Below, piece by piece: positions 1 to 9,975 of a DNA stretch of 64,000 bases. The translations under genes were made by a program, and so were the position numbers. Each line of letters starts with the position of its first letter. Position 1 is the stretch's first letter. The stretch lies in contig CM066736.1 of NCBI GenBank assembly GCA_033961575.1, forward strand, positions 85,460,852 through 85,524,851. The letters are read 5' to 3'. Source of the DNA: Aselliscus stoliczkanus (taxonomy: Eukaryota; Chordata; Mammalia; Chiroptera; Hipposideridae). The notes beneath the pieces are model-generated. The model ran no database searches. It saw only the letters and a list, made by a program, of their open reading frames with translations, and had not been told where the DNA came from.

Positions 1-404
1 ATCTTTTTTCTTTCTTTTTTTATTTTTAGATTTTATTGGGGAATTGGGGAAGGGGAACAGTGTTGGGGAATTGGCAAGTTGTTGTCCTTCAGTCTTAGTT
101 GTGGAGCGTGCAGCTAGCCAGCTCCAAGGCCAGTCGCCATCAGGTTGCCTGTCAGCAGCTCCAGGCCGCTCAGCTCAAGGTGCTGTATTCAATCTTAGTT
201 GGGAGTGGGCATAGCCCATCATCCATGCGGGAGTCAAATTGGCAACCTTAATGTTAGGAGCACTTACTCTCAACAGCTGAGCCATCCTGCCACCTGTTGG
301 CAGCTCATCTGAGGTGCAGCTCACTGGCCCATGTGGGAATCGAACCGGCGACTCTGTTGCTCAGAGCTAATGCTCTTAACCAACTGAGCCACTCGGCCGG
401 CCCC
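1..404 (-). mobile_element. Composite two-unit tRNA-derived SINE (Rhin-1-like)
   Basis: Read on the minus strand, the element starts at about 404 with a GGCCGGCC head. It runs through a tRNA-like unit with an A box (TGGCTCAGTTGG) and a B box (GGTTCGATTCC), then a second, weaker tRNA-like unit (GGATGGCTCAGCTG...). It ends in a tail with CCCCAATTCCCCAATAAAATC and an A-rich run (the T-rich stretch at positions 3-30). The second unit and the tail distinguish it from the short SINE at 12041. The family name is from memory and is an inference. The left end reaches the window edge, so the left target duplication cannot be checked. Confidence 0.8.
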
Positions 405-410
405 CTCAAT

Positions 411-1480
411 GGGTCATTTCAATTGGAAACTAAGCTATGTCAGTTCTAGGTTATTTCCTCCAATCCCTCTTTCTAGAATTCCTGTTATGGAGATGTTGAG
501 TTCCCTTGACTAGCCCTCTAATTATTTTGTCTTTTCTGTTTTCCATCTCTTAGCCTTTTTGCTCAATTTTCTCAAATTTATATTCCAACCATTCTTTTGA
601 GTTTTTCATTTTCTGCTATCATGTTTTTAATTTCCAAGAGTTCTTTTCTGTAGCACCCCTTTCTTGTTCACGGATGCAATGCTTTATCTCTTAGGACATT
701 CATGATAGTTTTCTCTTTTACGTCTTCTGCTTTTTCCATAGTCACTATCTTCTAAGTTCCTTTCTCCCCTGAAATTTTTTTTAACCTCTGTCTTTTTAAG
801 AGACTTTCCTCGAATGTTTACTCATCCTTTGCTCTCCGTTCATATTTAAGAATGAACTAAAACATACACTTGATACCTTATGACCATGACTGGGGCTGAG
901 TACATGGATCTGGTTGGGGCACTCCATGTCTTTTCTGTTGATCTGATCGAGATAAAAGCTCCTCTGTTCTCCTGCCTAAACTATCCTGAGGCAGCCAGAG
1001 TTTGGAAAACTGAGTGGAAAGAAAAGGCTGGTGGCCTCAATATTAAGTACACAGGCGTTCACTTGATTCTCCTTGTCAGAGTGGCCCCCGAATAGTGATC
1101 CTTTCCTAACTCTCTCCTGAGAATAGACCTTTAGCATTCTGCCAGGTGGGGAGGGTGTCTGGGAGTCTGATGGCTTCTTAAATAGATTTTTAGCTGATCT
1201 TCCTGGTTTTAAGCCTCCCTACCCACCCAATTTCTAGAAGTGCCTGGTACAGCCAACTCCTGAGCCATTTGGGGGTTTCACAGTGTAAACTGGGCTGCTT
1301 TTCAACCCTCTTCACTGCATAGTTCATTGCAAAGAAAGTTACCATTCTTTGTTGGCAATATCTATTTCCCAATAGTTTGATAAATCCCTTTACTGTTGTT
1401 TTAGTTGGTTTCAGGAAAGACCATGGTGTGTGTTCAACTTGCTATCTTTATCCTTTTCAATTTTTAAAAGAATGGCAACT
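411..1480. mobile_element. Unassigned ancient interspersed repeat
   Basis: This block of about 1 kb has a T-rich first half (411-860) and a mixed second half. Phrases such as 'atcatgtttttaatttccaa' and 'catatttaagaatgaac' and the general layout resemble a common ancient mammalian repeat that I cannot name with confidence. It holds no gene; the short open frames inside (up to 71 codons) are within chance expectation. Confidence 0.4.
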
Positions 1481-1689
1481 ACACATTGCAGAGTAGGAAT
1501 TCTCTGCTGCCAATTTATAGAAGTAAACAGCATCTAACCAACATATGGAAGACAGCCTAGAAGGCCCTTCCCCACCAGTTCTTTACCTGTTAAGGCCTTT
1601 CCTGGCTCTAAACACCCAGGTGAAAAGCCATCCCTTGTAATGCTTTCCTGACTCCCAAGCTTGTATCTTGTTTTACCCGAGTTGGACCT

Positions 1690-1840
1690 AATGAGACTTT
1701 ACAGAGCCTCCCAGACGTTATTCCATTTAAACCTTTACCCTTTACAGCTATAGAGGCTCAGAGAGATGGATCCACAGACCACGGCCCCACAGCTAATGAC
1801 TGACAGGACTCAGATCTGTCTCCACCACCCAGGGCTTCTG
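1690..1840 (-). mobile_element. MIR SINE fragment
   Basis: The order 'attccatttaaacc', 'gaggctcagagagatgg', 'cacagctaatgac' and 'ccagggcttc' follows the reverse complement of the MIR consensus. It is diverged and truncated at both ends. Confidence 0.6.
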
Positions 1841-2109
1841 ATATTATTGCTAACTCTCAGCAGCCCCAAAGGAGGAGCTCCTATTCTAAGGGAAAAAATG
1901 GCACATGTACTGCCAAGTCAGCCCCAGGCACAGGAAAGGAGCACCAAATAGGGGTAAAGAAGTTGGGTGGTGTGCTGTCCAGAGGAAGGAGGCCTTCATC
2001 CCAAGTGACTGAATCAGGACTGGCATCACATAGTTGGCACCTGAGCTCATCACCACTTCAGGCTGGCTTCTCTCCTTGCCTAAAGGACTGGCAGGGACAG
2101 TGAATAATA

Positions 2110-2290
2110 ATGATGGTGGCAGTTTAGTTTGCAAAGGAGTTTTACACAGATCTTTTTGATATTACAGAACTTTGTGGGCGATGTCATCTTCATTTTAGGC
2201 AAGTGAAAATCAAGGCACAGAGGTTAATCACCAGCTCCTGGTTATCCAGTGGAAAATGTAGGTTTCAGGATTCAAATCCATCCCACGTCC
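2110..2290 (-). mobile_element. MIR SINE fragment
   Basis: Diverged MIR in reverse: 'tcatcttcattttaggcaag', 'aaggcacagaggttaa' and 'ggattcaaatccatcc'. The last phrase covers the B-box region of the tRNA-like head. Confidence 0.6.
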
Positions 2291-2389
2291 AGGCTCTCTC
2301 TGCCTCACCCACCCATCCATGCTTGCTTTATCCTGGACATCCGTTGAGGGGAGTCTTCCTATTCCAAAATAACTCTTCACCAATGTTTC

Positions 2390-2710
2390 CAATGTATAGT
2401 GTATGGCCTACCTGCTTGTTTTTAAAAGCCAATTATTGGGGAGGCCGGCTAGCTCAGATGGTTAGAGCTCAGTGCTCATAACATCAAGGTTGCCGGTTCA
2501 ACCCCCACATGGGCCACTGAGGTAAGCCCTCCACAACTAGATTGAAACAATTACTTGACTTGGAGCTGATGGGTCCTGGAAAAACACAATGTTCCCCAAT
2601 AAAATAAAATAAAAATAAAAGCCAATTATTGGGTCCCACCCTAGACCTACCAGATCTCTGGGAGATGGGGCCTTGTCATCTACATTTAACAACAGTTTCT
2701 GTAATACTTT
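2390..2710 (-). mobile_element. MER20-like hAT element, split by a SINE
   Basis: The pieces before and after the SINE read together as one MER20-type sequence: 'acctgcttgttttta', then 'cccaccctagacctacc', 'atctctgggagatggggcc' and 'ctacatttaacaacagt'. MER20 is a non-autonomous hAT-Charlie element common to placental mammals. The strand depends on the consensus orientation and is uncertain. The terminal inverted repeats are not clear. Confidence 0.55.
2424..2634 (+). mobile_element. Short SINE with perfect 17-bp target duplication
   Basis: The body runs from 2441 to about 2617 and is flanked by identical 17-bp copies (AAAAGCCAATTATTGGG) at 2424-2440 and 2618-2634. The A box TAGCTCAGATGG lies at 2450-2461 and the B box GGTTCAACCCC at 2495-2505, so the RNA polymerase III promoter looks intact. 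The tRNA unit is followed by the family's 'acttgacttggagctgatgg' segment and a CCCCAATAAAAT tail. A perfect target duplication marks a fairly young insertion by L1-type machinery. It has landed inside a MER20-like element. Confidence 0.92.
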
Positions 2711-2839
2711 GTGTTCACCTACCAGTGAGCTGCCCTCTGCCTACAGTGATGCCAAATAGAGCAGTGGGCAGGGCCAGGATCCTGGAGTCCCCAGCACCGC
2801 TTTTCTTGGCTCTGTCTTGGGACCCCCTCAGTTTTCCGC

Positions 2840-3460
2840 CTGTGAAGTGGGCCGAGTCTCGGGGGGCTCTGCGGGCAGAGGCGAACGGGCGGGCTGCCTG
2901 GCGGCCCCCCAGGCGAGCTAAACACCTGCCTCCTCCCCAGGCTCCTTCCTGCTTCCATCCGCCACGCCCCGAGTGGAAGGAAACCGCTTGAGGCTCTCTC
3001 CTTCCAGGCTGCGGTCGCCTCCAAATTAGCTACGGATGGGCCTTGAAGTTGGGGGCTCGGGGTCGCCGTCCGCACGCGCCAACCCCTCCCCCCCCCCCCG
3101 CAGGAGACCGCAGGGACCCCGAGTGGGCGGTGCGCCCAGCCCGCCGGGCAGCAGGCCCCCCGCCCCCCTCCGGCCTCCCTTCCCTCTGGCAGTCCATAAA
3201 TATTCCCTGGGCCCTGAGGGGGGCGGAAACGGACTTTCCAGCGCGCCTCTGGCCCTGGCCCGCCTTCCCCCGCGAGGAACCGCGTAAGGAACCTGGCTGC
3301 GAGTCAGCGCCTCCACCCCAAGCCGCCCGAGGGGCGCATGCGCTGCGGGAGCCCGAGAGGCTGGCGCGGGAGCCCTGCGCCCCGGGTGCAGGGCTCGTGG
3401 GCAGCGGAGGTAAACAGACCCACGACGGAATCTGCAGAGGGTTCGCTACACGACGCAGGG
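2840..3460. promoter_or_regulatory. CpG-island-like candidate promoter
   Basis: This is the only stretch of the window dense in both G+C and CpG. It holds GGGCGG boxes (near 2886, 3125 and 3221), a TATA-like 'cataaata' near 3195 and a palindromic GCGCATGCGC (3334-3343). A plausible splice donor, GAG followed by GTAAAC, has its GT at 3410-3411 on the plus strand. CpG islands with NRF1 palindromes usually mark broadly expressed promoters. A plus-strand first exon ending at 3409 would fit, but no downstream exon could be recognised, so strand and gene remain open. A 12-base C run lies at 3088-3099. Confidence 0.5.
3334..3343. promoter_or_regulatory. NRF1-type palindrome
   Basis: GCGCATGCGC is the core of the NRF1 recognition sequence and reads the same on both strands. 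It lies within the CpG-rich block, about 65 bases before the possible splice donor at 3410. Confidence 0.55.
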
Positions 3461-3474
3461 GTCAGGGTGTGCCT

Positions 3475-4150
3475 CCTGGAGATGTTTAAGTTAAACTCTG
3501 AAAGATGAAAACACCATGGGCAGACGGAACAGAATATACAAAGGCCAGGAGGGTGGCATTTGGGGAAATTGCCAGTATTATTGTGTGTCCCTGAGACACT
3601 GAGTTCAAGGTGAAGTGGCACAAGACCAGGCTGGAGAGAGGGGCAAGGGCCAATCCAAGCAAGGTCTTGTAAACCATGTGGGAAAGCACTGTAGGGTTCT
3701 AAGCAGAAGGCCAGACCCGGCTAGATGATTTGCTTTTAAGAAAGATCATTCTGCCAGAAAGAGCGCAATGATCACAATACCAACATGAGCCAGTGAAGTG
3801 ACGTCCTCCACAACTAGACTGAAGAACCAAAGGACAGCAACTTGTCTGTTCTCCTTCCCCGATTCCCCAACGCTGTACCCTCCTCCAATTCCCCAATAAA
3901 ATCTTAAAAAAAATAAAGACAGAAAGATCACTCTGGTTTAGTGTTGGGGAGGGGGGTTGTAGAGACATGGGTGAGGAGTCTGTACATAGAGGTAATGTGC
4001 CTGGACTAAGGTAGTCACAGAAGGAATGGAGAACAGGACGGACAGGAGAATGTCTGAGTGGAGAGGGTAGAACTGGGTGATAGACTGGATTGGGGGGTCA
4101 GGAAGCAGATGATGGGTGGATGGCCTAGCCTTTCCTAAGTAGGAAGCAAG
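3475..4150 (+). mobile_element. Unassigned ancient repeat, interrupted by a SINE
   Basis: Phrases such as 'gcaaggtcttgtaaaccatg', 'aagatcactctgg' and 'ggactaaggtagtcacag' match a widespread old mammalian repeat also seen at 5430-5965, 17610-17890, 30300-30740 and 47370-47540. It is probably LINE-derived, but I cannot give the family name. The SINE at 3739-3935 interrupts it, and the sequence resumes on the far side. Confidence 0.45.
3739..3935 (+). mobile_element. 5'-truncated SINE with 15-bp target duplication
   Basis: The flanks are AGAAAGATCATTCTG (3739-3753) and AGAAAGATCACTCTG (3921-3935), with one mismatch. The body lacks the first tRNA unit. It starts within the second half and carries the 'gactgaagaaccaaagg' segment and the CCCCAATAAAATC tail. 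The same subfamily, in reverse, forms part of the SINE at 19425-19751. Confidence 0.85.
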
Positions 4151-4354
4151 GGGGGACGATGGTGCCTCCTTCCACAATGTGTCCCACCTGGAAATCGTCC
4201 TCCTTCCCTACAGTCCAGCTTACATCCAAGCTTCACCCAGTGCTCCATCCCACCACCTCCAGGGAGCTTTCCTTATGGATTTCAAATGTCAAAGCTGTGT
4301 TTGGTTGTTTGCTGTCTTGTACTGTTCTAGAATTAATTTATGTGCATCAGCCTT

Positions 4355-4545
4355 CTAGGGAGCCCAGCTTGGTGGTTAAGATCACATTAGAATCCTGGCT
4401 GTACCACAACTCGCGCTGTGACCTGGGGAAGTCATTCATTGCTCTGAGCCTCACTTTCCTCATCTGTACCATGGGGATAATCTCTCCATTGAAGAATTCT
4501 ATATACCTGGCGTATGGTATGTGTTCAGTGAGTGAGCTTTTTTCC
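4355..4545 (+). mobile_element. MIR SINE
   Basis: A nearly full MIR: 'ggtggttaagatcacatt' (A-box region), 'aatcctggctgtacca', 'gctgtgacctggggaagtca' and 'tcactttcctcatctgtacc'. These core phrases are in the right order and spacing. Confidence 0.85.
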
Positions 4546-4644
4546 CCCACTAGCGTTGGTCGGCCAGGAAACCAAACAAGGGCCTTTAAAGTGTGCACTG
4601 AAACTTCTCTGGAGCTTTTGGATAGAAGTAACAGAGTGGGGTAA

Positions 4645-4745
4645 CAAAATTTTCAAGTCCAGGAATTGGAAGCCATGGGCCTGCTATGGACTTTCTGTGT
4701 GACTTCAGGCAAGTCAGGGCCCCTTTGTCCACCTTGGAGGACAGG
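4645..4745 (+). mobile_element. MIR core fragment
   Basis: 'tttctgtgtgacttcaggca', 'agtcagggcccctttgtcc' and nearby sequence match the MIR core only. The head and tail are missing. Confidence 0.5.
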
Positions 4746-5429
4746 GAGTGGGCAGAATGGTTCCTGAGGTCCTCACTGCTGCCCTTGGTCATCCAGTTTC
4801 CAGTGGAGCTCCATAGCTCCCTGAAATCCCTGAGCACTGGGGAATAGCAATGCCCGTACCCAGGCTGCCATCACCTCCTGCCTCCAGCCTGAGCCTGGCT
4901 TCCTCTTTGGGCCACTCTGATGAGGAGGCAAGAGTGTCACCCTCCTACAGACCTCCAGAGACCAGACCTGCAGCCTGTCCTCCAGTGGGGTTTGGAGTCC
5001 AATGGGATTGGTCCTGGATTTCCTCGGGAAGCAGAGGCACCTGGGAGACAAGTCCAGAGCCGCAGGTCCAAGACAATAGACTGGCAAGGGCCTGGCGTGG
5101 AGCAGCTGCAACAGGTATCGAGGAATGAGTGGCAGGCATCTTGGAACACAGCAGGATAAGATGTGTGAGCAAAACCACGGGATTTGGGTAGGCCCCAGGT
5201 GAAGGATCCATAACAGTGGTATCATCACACCCTTCTCTTTGCCCAGATGAAACTCACGTGAGCCACCCATGGTCATACATCAGGCTGCTGGCAGAGCATT
5301 TTGGCTGACAGAGCCAGAGCAAAATGGTCACAGCTCCCATGTTCATCACAGGGGCACTGAATCACTGGAATGACGTAAACCATGGAGAAGCATCTAGTCC
5401 AATGGCATGTAGCAAATGCTTTAAAAATG
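4746..5429. other. Unique sequence, no feature recognised
   Basis: A minus-strand open frame of 167 codons spans 4773-5276. It has no recognisable domain, shows no obvious splice context, and overlaps several other open frames of similar quality, as expected in GC-rich DNA. Confidence 0.4.
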
Positions 5430-5965
5430 CTCCTCAATTTAACACCAGACACTATGCTAGGAAGCAATGGTTCACACACAGTCTCTTCCCTCAAGGAGCT
5501 CAGAGCCTAGGAAGACCAAGAGATGGACACAGAAACATTCCTGGCTTATGCAGGGATAAAAGGCAGCCCAGGGACTCTGGGAACCCAGAAGAAGATGGGC
5601 TTTGAACACCTGCTGCAAGGCAGGCTCGGCGCACAGTGGTGAGCTTGCAGAGAAAGGTCTGTTATACAAGGCTTCATAGAGGAGGCGACATTTGCACTGG
5701 TCTTTGATGGCTATATAGGAGTTTTTTAAGCCAAGAAGGCAGAGAGGCAGAGAAGGGTATTTCAAGCTGATGCAAGAGCATATGCAAAGCCATGAAGGCA
5801 GGTAGGATATGGGGTGTTTAGGTGGCTGGTGATTATTTTGCTGAAAATGAGGCTGGAATAGGAAGGGCCTTGATGCAGGCTAAGGAGTGTGCATGGAACC
5901 CAAGTGCAGTGGAGAGCCTTGAAATGTTTCTGAGCAACAGAATGATGTGTTCGGAATCCATTAGA
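5430..5965 (+). mobile_element. Unassigned ancient repeat (same family as 3475-4150)
   Basis: 'caccagacactatgctagg', 'tccctcaaggagctcagag', 'gcaaagccatgaaggcag' and 'aagtgcagtggagagccttg' occur in the order typical of this old repeat. Diverged, with no coding potential. Confidence 0.45.
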
Positions 5966-6125
5966 TAAGGAAACATTCTGTGTTCAGTAAGCCATCTGGA
6001 GGAGCCTGGGGGAGGGGGAACGGGGGCAGAGGACCCATTAGGAACCCTTTGCTATGCTTCAATCCTCTGGGATTTAGGAGTACTTAGATCAGAGCCAGGC
6101 TCCTGGGTCGCCTCCTCCAAAGAGG

Positions 6126-6140
6126 ACAGTAGGTGGCGCT
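6126..6140 (+). promoter_or_regulatory. CTCF-like motif
   Basis: ACAGTAGGTGGCGCT matches the 15-base CTCF core consensus CCASYAGRKGGCRSY at 14 positions; only the first base differs. It lies in unique sequence between two old repeats. A match of this quality is often bound, but occupancy cannot be known from sequence alone. Confidence 0.5.
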
Positions 6141-6299
6141 GCAGCTCTGTGCATCTAGCCTTATGGGTGAGGCTACCTGTATCTCACCTAGGTGGATGAG
6201 ACCCCTTGTTCTGCTTGGCCTTGGTGCTTGGGCCCTATCTTCGCTGAGAAGGCTCTGAAAAGCGCTACTGTGGGCTTTGATCCCTCTCCTACAGAAACC

Positions 6300-6450
6300 C
6301 ACTTGCTTTGCTTGACAGAGCTGCAGGATGGGTAAGCAGTGAACGCCTCCAGGGCTCTTCTGGCCCGTTTCATGTGTGGAGAAACCGAGACTCAGAGAAG
6401 GAGGGGCTTGCCTGAGTCACCGAGTGGTGAGTGCTCCAGAGTGGTTCCAG
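6300..6450 (-). mobile_element. MIR SINE fragment
   Basis: 'ggagaaaccgagactcagag' and the following 'cttgcctgagtcaccgag' follow the reversed MIR core. Confidence 0.55.
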
Positions 6451-6479
6451 TGCGCCAGATGTAGGAGATGTAGGTCCTT

Positions 6480-7100
6480 CTGTTCCCTCCTGCTCCTAAG
6501 CTGCTCCGCAGTTCACCTCCTCCTAGTTATCTATCCCCACCACCTCTTCCCCACTCAGTTCTCAAACATCTGCCTGGCCTGAACCATTGTCCCATGCTCC
6601 TCACAGGTCCCTGCACTGTGGCTCTCTCCCATGCTGACCTGTGCCTCTCCCCACCTCACCCAGCCCATACCCAGCCCCCACGCAGCCCAAGGATTTTTCT
6701 CACACCCAGATCCAACCATCTTCCTCCCCTGCTGAAGCGCTTCCCTGCCTGTCACCCCCTGGAGCTCCTTACCTTGGTGGTCCAGGCCCTAGGAACAAGG
6801 CCCTGCTCCCTCTCATAGGCCTCAGCCATGCAGATCTGCTCTGAGCCCCTCACACCTTTGCCCAGACTGATCCTCCCTTCCTTGTCCTACTGCCAAACTC
6901 CTCCTCATCCTCCATGACTTGGTGGGGTTCAGGTGCCCCTCTTAGACTCCCATGGCTATGACTGCACTGTGTGACTGAGCATCCCTGTCCCTGTCTCCTT
7001 TGCTGGGTGACCCAGAGAGCCTCTGGGCGGGGATGCTATCACAGGGCTTGGTCCCCAGTTGGAGCTCAGTGCAGCCTTTCTGGGTGAATGACTGAACATA
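6480..7100 (+). mobile_element. L2 LINE 3' portion
   Basis: The C-rich run of short pyrimidine phrases ('ctgctgaagcgcttccctgc', 'gtggtccaggccct', 'cacacctttgcccagactg') followed by 'ctcagtgcagcctttctggg' and 'tgaatgactgaa' is characteristic of the L2 3' end. Two overlapping open frames here (about 70 codons each) are inside the repeat and are not genes. Confidence 0.6.
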
Positions 7101-7139
7101 GGTACACTCTAGGGGGAGCGTGGCCAGATCACTGCACAC

Positions 7140-7290
7140 TGCTGTGGGCCAGGCATTATGCTAGGTGTTGTTGCACACACATAGCCTCTTGATCCTCACC
7201 ACAACCTGGACAGGTCAGAGACTGCAGTTATCATCCCTGTTTTGCAGAAGAGGAGACAGAAGTGCAGAAGGTCGCACAGCCAGTGAGTGA
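7140..7290 (-). mobile_element. MIR SINE
   Basis: 'gccaggcattatgctaggtg', 'tgatcctcaccacaacctgg', 'ttttgcagaagaggagacag' and 'gtcgcacagccagtgagtga' lie in the order of the reversed MIR. Confidence 0.8.
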
Positions 7291-7969
7291 GTGAGTGGGA
7301 CCAAGCTCAGCAGGCTGCAGGCACAAGGTCTCAGGCTGCAGCTGCAGGGGGCTGCAGGGGAGCAGGAGCCACAGGTACCCCAGAGTCTAGCAGGACTAGT
7401 GTGGAGGTATCAGGAGGCCACTTGGGGTGCCTGGGGTACAGGGCTCTCAAGAAATGAGGCCCCCCTTTCTTTGAACATGGGGAGTTCCCAGCAGTTCTGA
7501 GCCAGGCAGAGACCTGGGTCCTGAGTACCAGAGTATTTACATGGTGCTTTGAGGCAGAGACCAGCAGCTGGAGACCAGGGAAGAAGCTGACCTGGTGATC
7601 CAGGGAAAGCCATGGCCCAGCTAGGTGGGCAGCTCCTGGTCTGGGATTAGGCTGTGCCCAAATACCAAGACTTTCCAAGGAGCCCTGTGGTCAGCAGATG
7701 GGATGCCGGGAAGCCAGAGGTAAAGACTGCCCACATAAGACAGGCAGGCAGGACATGGTAATGAGTTGCAAATATTTGTTGCAGAGAAACCCAGGGCTGG
7801 GGATGGTCAAAAAAGGAGGGGCCCACAGAGTGTCTCAGGCTTCTGGGTCACAGTATCAATGATAGGAGTGTCCTCAGTTTGCTATACGACCTTGGCCTGT
7901 TTAGGTACCAGTAAGGAAAATTCTTGCCTGGAGTCCTCCAAGGAACTTCTGTGTCTGTGTAGTTTTGAA
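7291..7969. other. Unique sequence, no feature recognised
   Basis: A GC-rich stretch with a local cluster of CTGCAG-type words at 7315-7360. Open frames on both strands overlap and none resembles a known protein. Confidence 0.4.
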
Positions 7970-8125
7970 ACTCCACAGAAGTCCGAGATAGAAGGGCCCT
8001 CGGTGCCTAAGCCTGGGCGCTTCATAATCTGAAGGAGAAACACTGAGTCCCAGAGAGGAACTGCGCCTGCCCAGTCCCATAAGCCAGGCCCAGACCCAGG
8101 TCTCCTGATTCCCAGTCTGATTAGA
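7970..8125 (-). mobile_element. MIR-type fragment
   Basis: 'cttcataatctgaaggag', 'cactgagtcccagagagg' and 'gacccaggtctcctgattcc' follow the reversed MIR or MIR3 layout, strongly diverged. Confidence 0.45.
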
Positions 8126-8924
8126 TGAGGTCTCAAAGCACATTCCCTCCTTTTCTTCCAAGACTTGTGCTCAGATTCTATGGGGGTCATTTGATGCAGT
8201 CCCTATGGCTAGACACTCCCACCTTAATTTCCACCCCCTAGGAGGGAGTGTTCACAGTGCCTTCCTGGTCTAAATCAGTCCAGACAGTGCCGGGGGAACT
8301 TCCTTGAGTCTACCTTGCTCTCTCCAGCTGCAGCCATCCTGCATGGGGATGTGTTTTGGGTAGGGCATTGTGAGGAGCTACTGGTGAGGAGAGGGTGGTC
8401 TACCTGGCTCAGCCTGATGCCTGCCTCCCCACCCCCACCCCCCCAGCGTTGCCTCGTTTGGTGAGGTCATCCTTTCTCTGGGAGGCTTGCTTCCAGGGGC
8501 TCCTGTGGAGTCCTCGTCAGGTATTCTCCCAGTAAGGAGTCCAGCCACTTCTGGAAGGTAAGTCTTCCCCTGGGTCAGCAATCTCAGGGTCTCAGGGTAG
8601 GGGGCTCCTCCAGCTACCCAGCTCTGCATGGTGGGGACCCTGGTCACTGCTCCCTAGCTGTAAGCTGCAGGGAGAGTTCCCTGCTGGTTTCCTGGTGGGA
8701 AAAGTCAGATCAGCCCCTGGGACCGTGCCACCACCTCACCTCGGGGGACATGAGGGATAAAGCATCATCCCACCCCAGTAGGGAAATCAGGCGAGTCTGA
8801 ACGTGCCCCTGAGCCTCTGCTCCTGGCCTCTTGGCTCCTCCTCCGGTCCTGCCTCATCCCTGAAACATCCTCGCCTTTCCCAAGAAAGGCTCATGGAGGG
8901 TGTGCCCCGCGGGTCAGGACAAGA
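8126..8924. other. Unique sequence, no feature recognised
   Basis: A C-rich patch lies at about 8427-8445. I see no splice-bounded open frame, repeat family or promoter-like cluster. Confidence 0.4.
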
Positions 8925-9240
8925 GGGGACAAACATTTGCTGAGTTCCTGCTGGTGATTTGTGAAAATGTCTCCTGTGTCAGTCCTCAGAGCCACTTTGC
9001 TCAATGTGGATGTCACCAGCCCCGATGACTAGCTGAGACCCCAAATTGCCAATCCACTAAGTGGGGGAACCAGGGCTTGAATGTAAGTCTTTCTGAATCC
9101 ACATTCACTGCTTTTCCCAGGCTTTCACCATTCGTAGATTCATTTCTTTAAAAAAATGGTCGCAACTGATGAGAATAACTGTACATATATTTCAGCTAGC
9201 GTGTAGTAGGGGCTCAATAAATATTTGTTGAATGAATAAG
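8925..9240 (-). mobile_element. MIR fragment (minus), then a MIR/L2 tail (plus)
   Basis: 8925-9130 reads as reversed MIR ('acatttgctgagttcctgct', 'ccagggcttgaatgtaagtc'). 9185-9240 ends with 'ggggctcaataaatatttgt' and 'tgaatgaataag', the typical forward tail of MIR or L2. Confidence 0.65.
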
Positions 9241-9659
9241 TGAACTAGTTCTTAGGGGCTGGGGGCCTGGATGAGAAGACCTGCCCTTATTGGCATTGAA
9301 CCCCAGCTCAGAGAGGAAGTGCCCCTTGCAGATCTGAGGGCAGAGACACCCTTGTCCCTTGCAACTAACTGGGGTGTTATATCCTTTCCTTAGACCCCCA
9401 CCATTGAGAGATAGACAAGGAAGCGTGAGGCAAGGAAGACAATCAGGATTTGGATAGGGGCTGAATTAATAGTGGGGTGTCCCCTCTGTGGGCTCCTGGG
9501 TCTGGCCCTCCCATGTGGTTCTCAAGCCTCTGCCCCCTGCTCTGCTGGGAATACACCCCTGGAACCCCTCATCTGCAGGCTCCAGGAAGCCACCTTACAT
9601 GTGAGCCTGGGCTGAGCCTGGCTTTGGGCTCCTCAACCCCTGTGAATTGTTGTCACACA
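9241..9659. other. Unique sequence, no feature recognised
   Basis: No repeat family or supported open frame. The 90-codon plus-strand frame starting at 9477 runs into the L2 tail and shows no domain. Confidence 0.35.
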
Positions 9660-9840
9660 AATTCCATGTTGTCATTGACTAGTTGTGTGGTTGTTTCCTC
9701 ATTGGACCTGGAGTTCCTTGAGAACAGGGCTTGTCTGGTTCCTCTCTGAGTCTGCAGCTCCCATGACACAGCCAGGGAGGAAGGTTGTTGAATGAGTAAA
9801 TGAATGGATGAATGAATGAGCAAGCGAATGAATGAAAGAA
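9660..9840 (+). mobile_element. L2 3' end with a degenerate TGAA tail
   Basis: 'ctggagttccttgagaacag', 'ggcttgtctggttcc' and the run of tgaatga-like tetramers at 9790-9835 form the classical L2 terminus. Confidence 0.65.
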
Positions 9841-9879
9841 ACAGTGCAAATATCCCCAGTTGGCAAACCTTGGGTCTCA

Positions 9880-9975
9880 GTTCTGCCACCAGCTGGCTGG
9901 GTGACTTTGGGCAGAGCCCTGTTCCACTCTGGTTTCAAATACCCCATCTGTCCACTGGGGTAATGGGACCCTCTA
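9880..9975 (+). mobile_element. MIR core fragment
   Basis: 'ggctgggtgactttgggcag' followed by 'taccccatctgtccactggg' matches the MIR core. Confidence 0.65.

Noticed and set aside
2441..2510. tRNA gene
   Set aside because: The A and B boxes are those of a SINE. The cloverleaf is degraded, and the unit continues into SINE tail sequence with target duplications.
3043..3489. 148-codon Pro/Arg-rich frame in the CpG-rich block
   Set aside because: It has no ATG at its listed start, its composition follows from high GC, and overlapping frames on the other strand are equally open.
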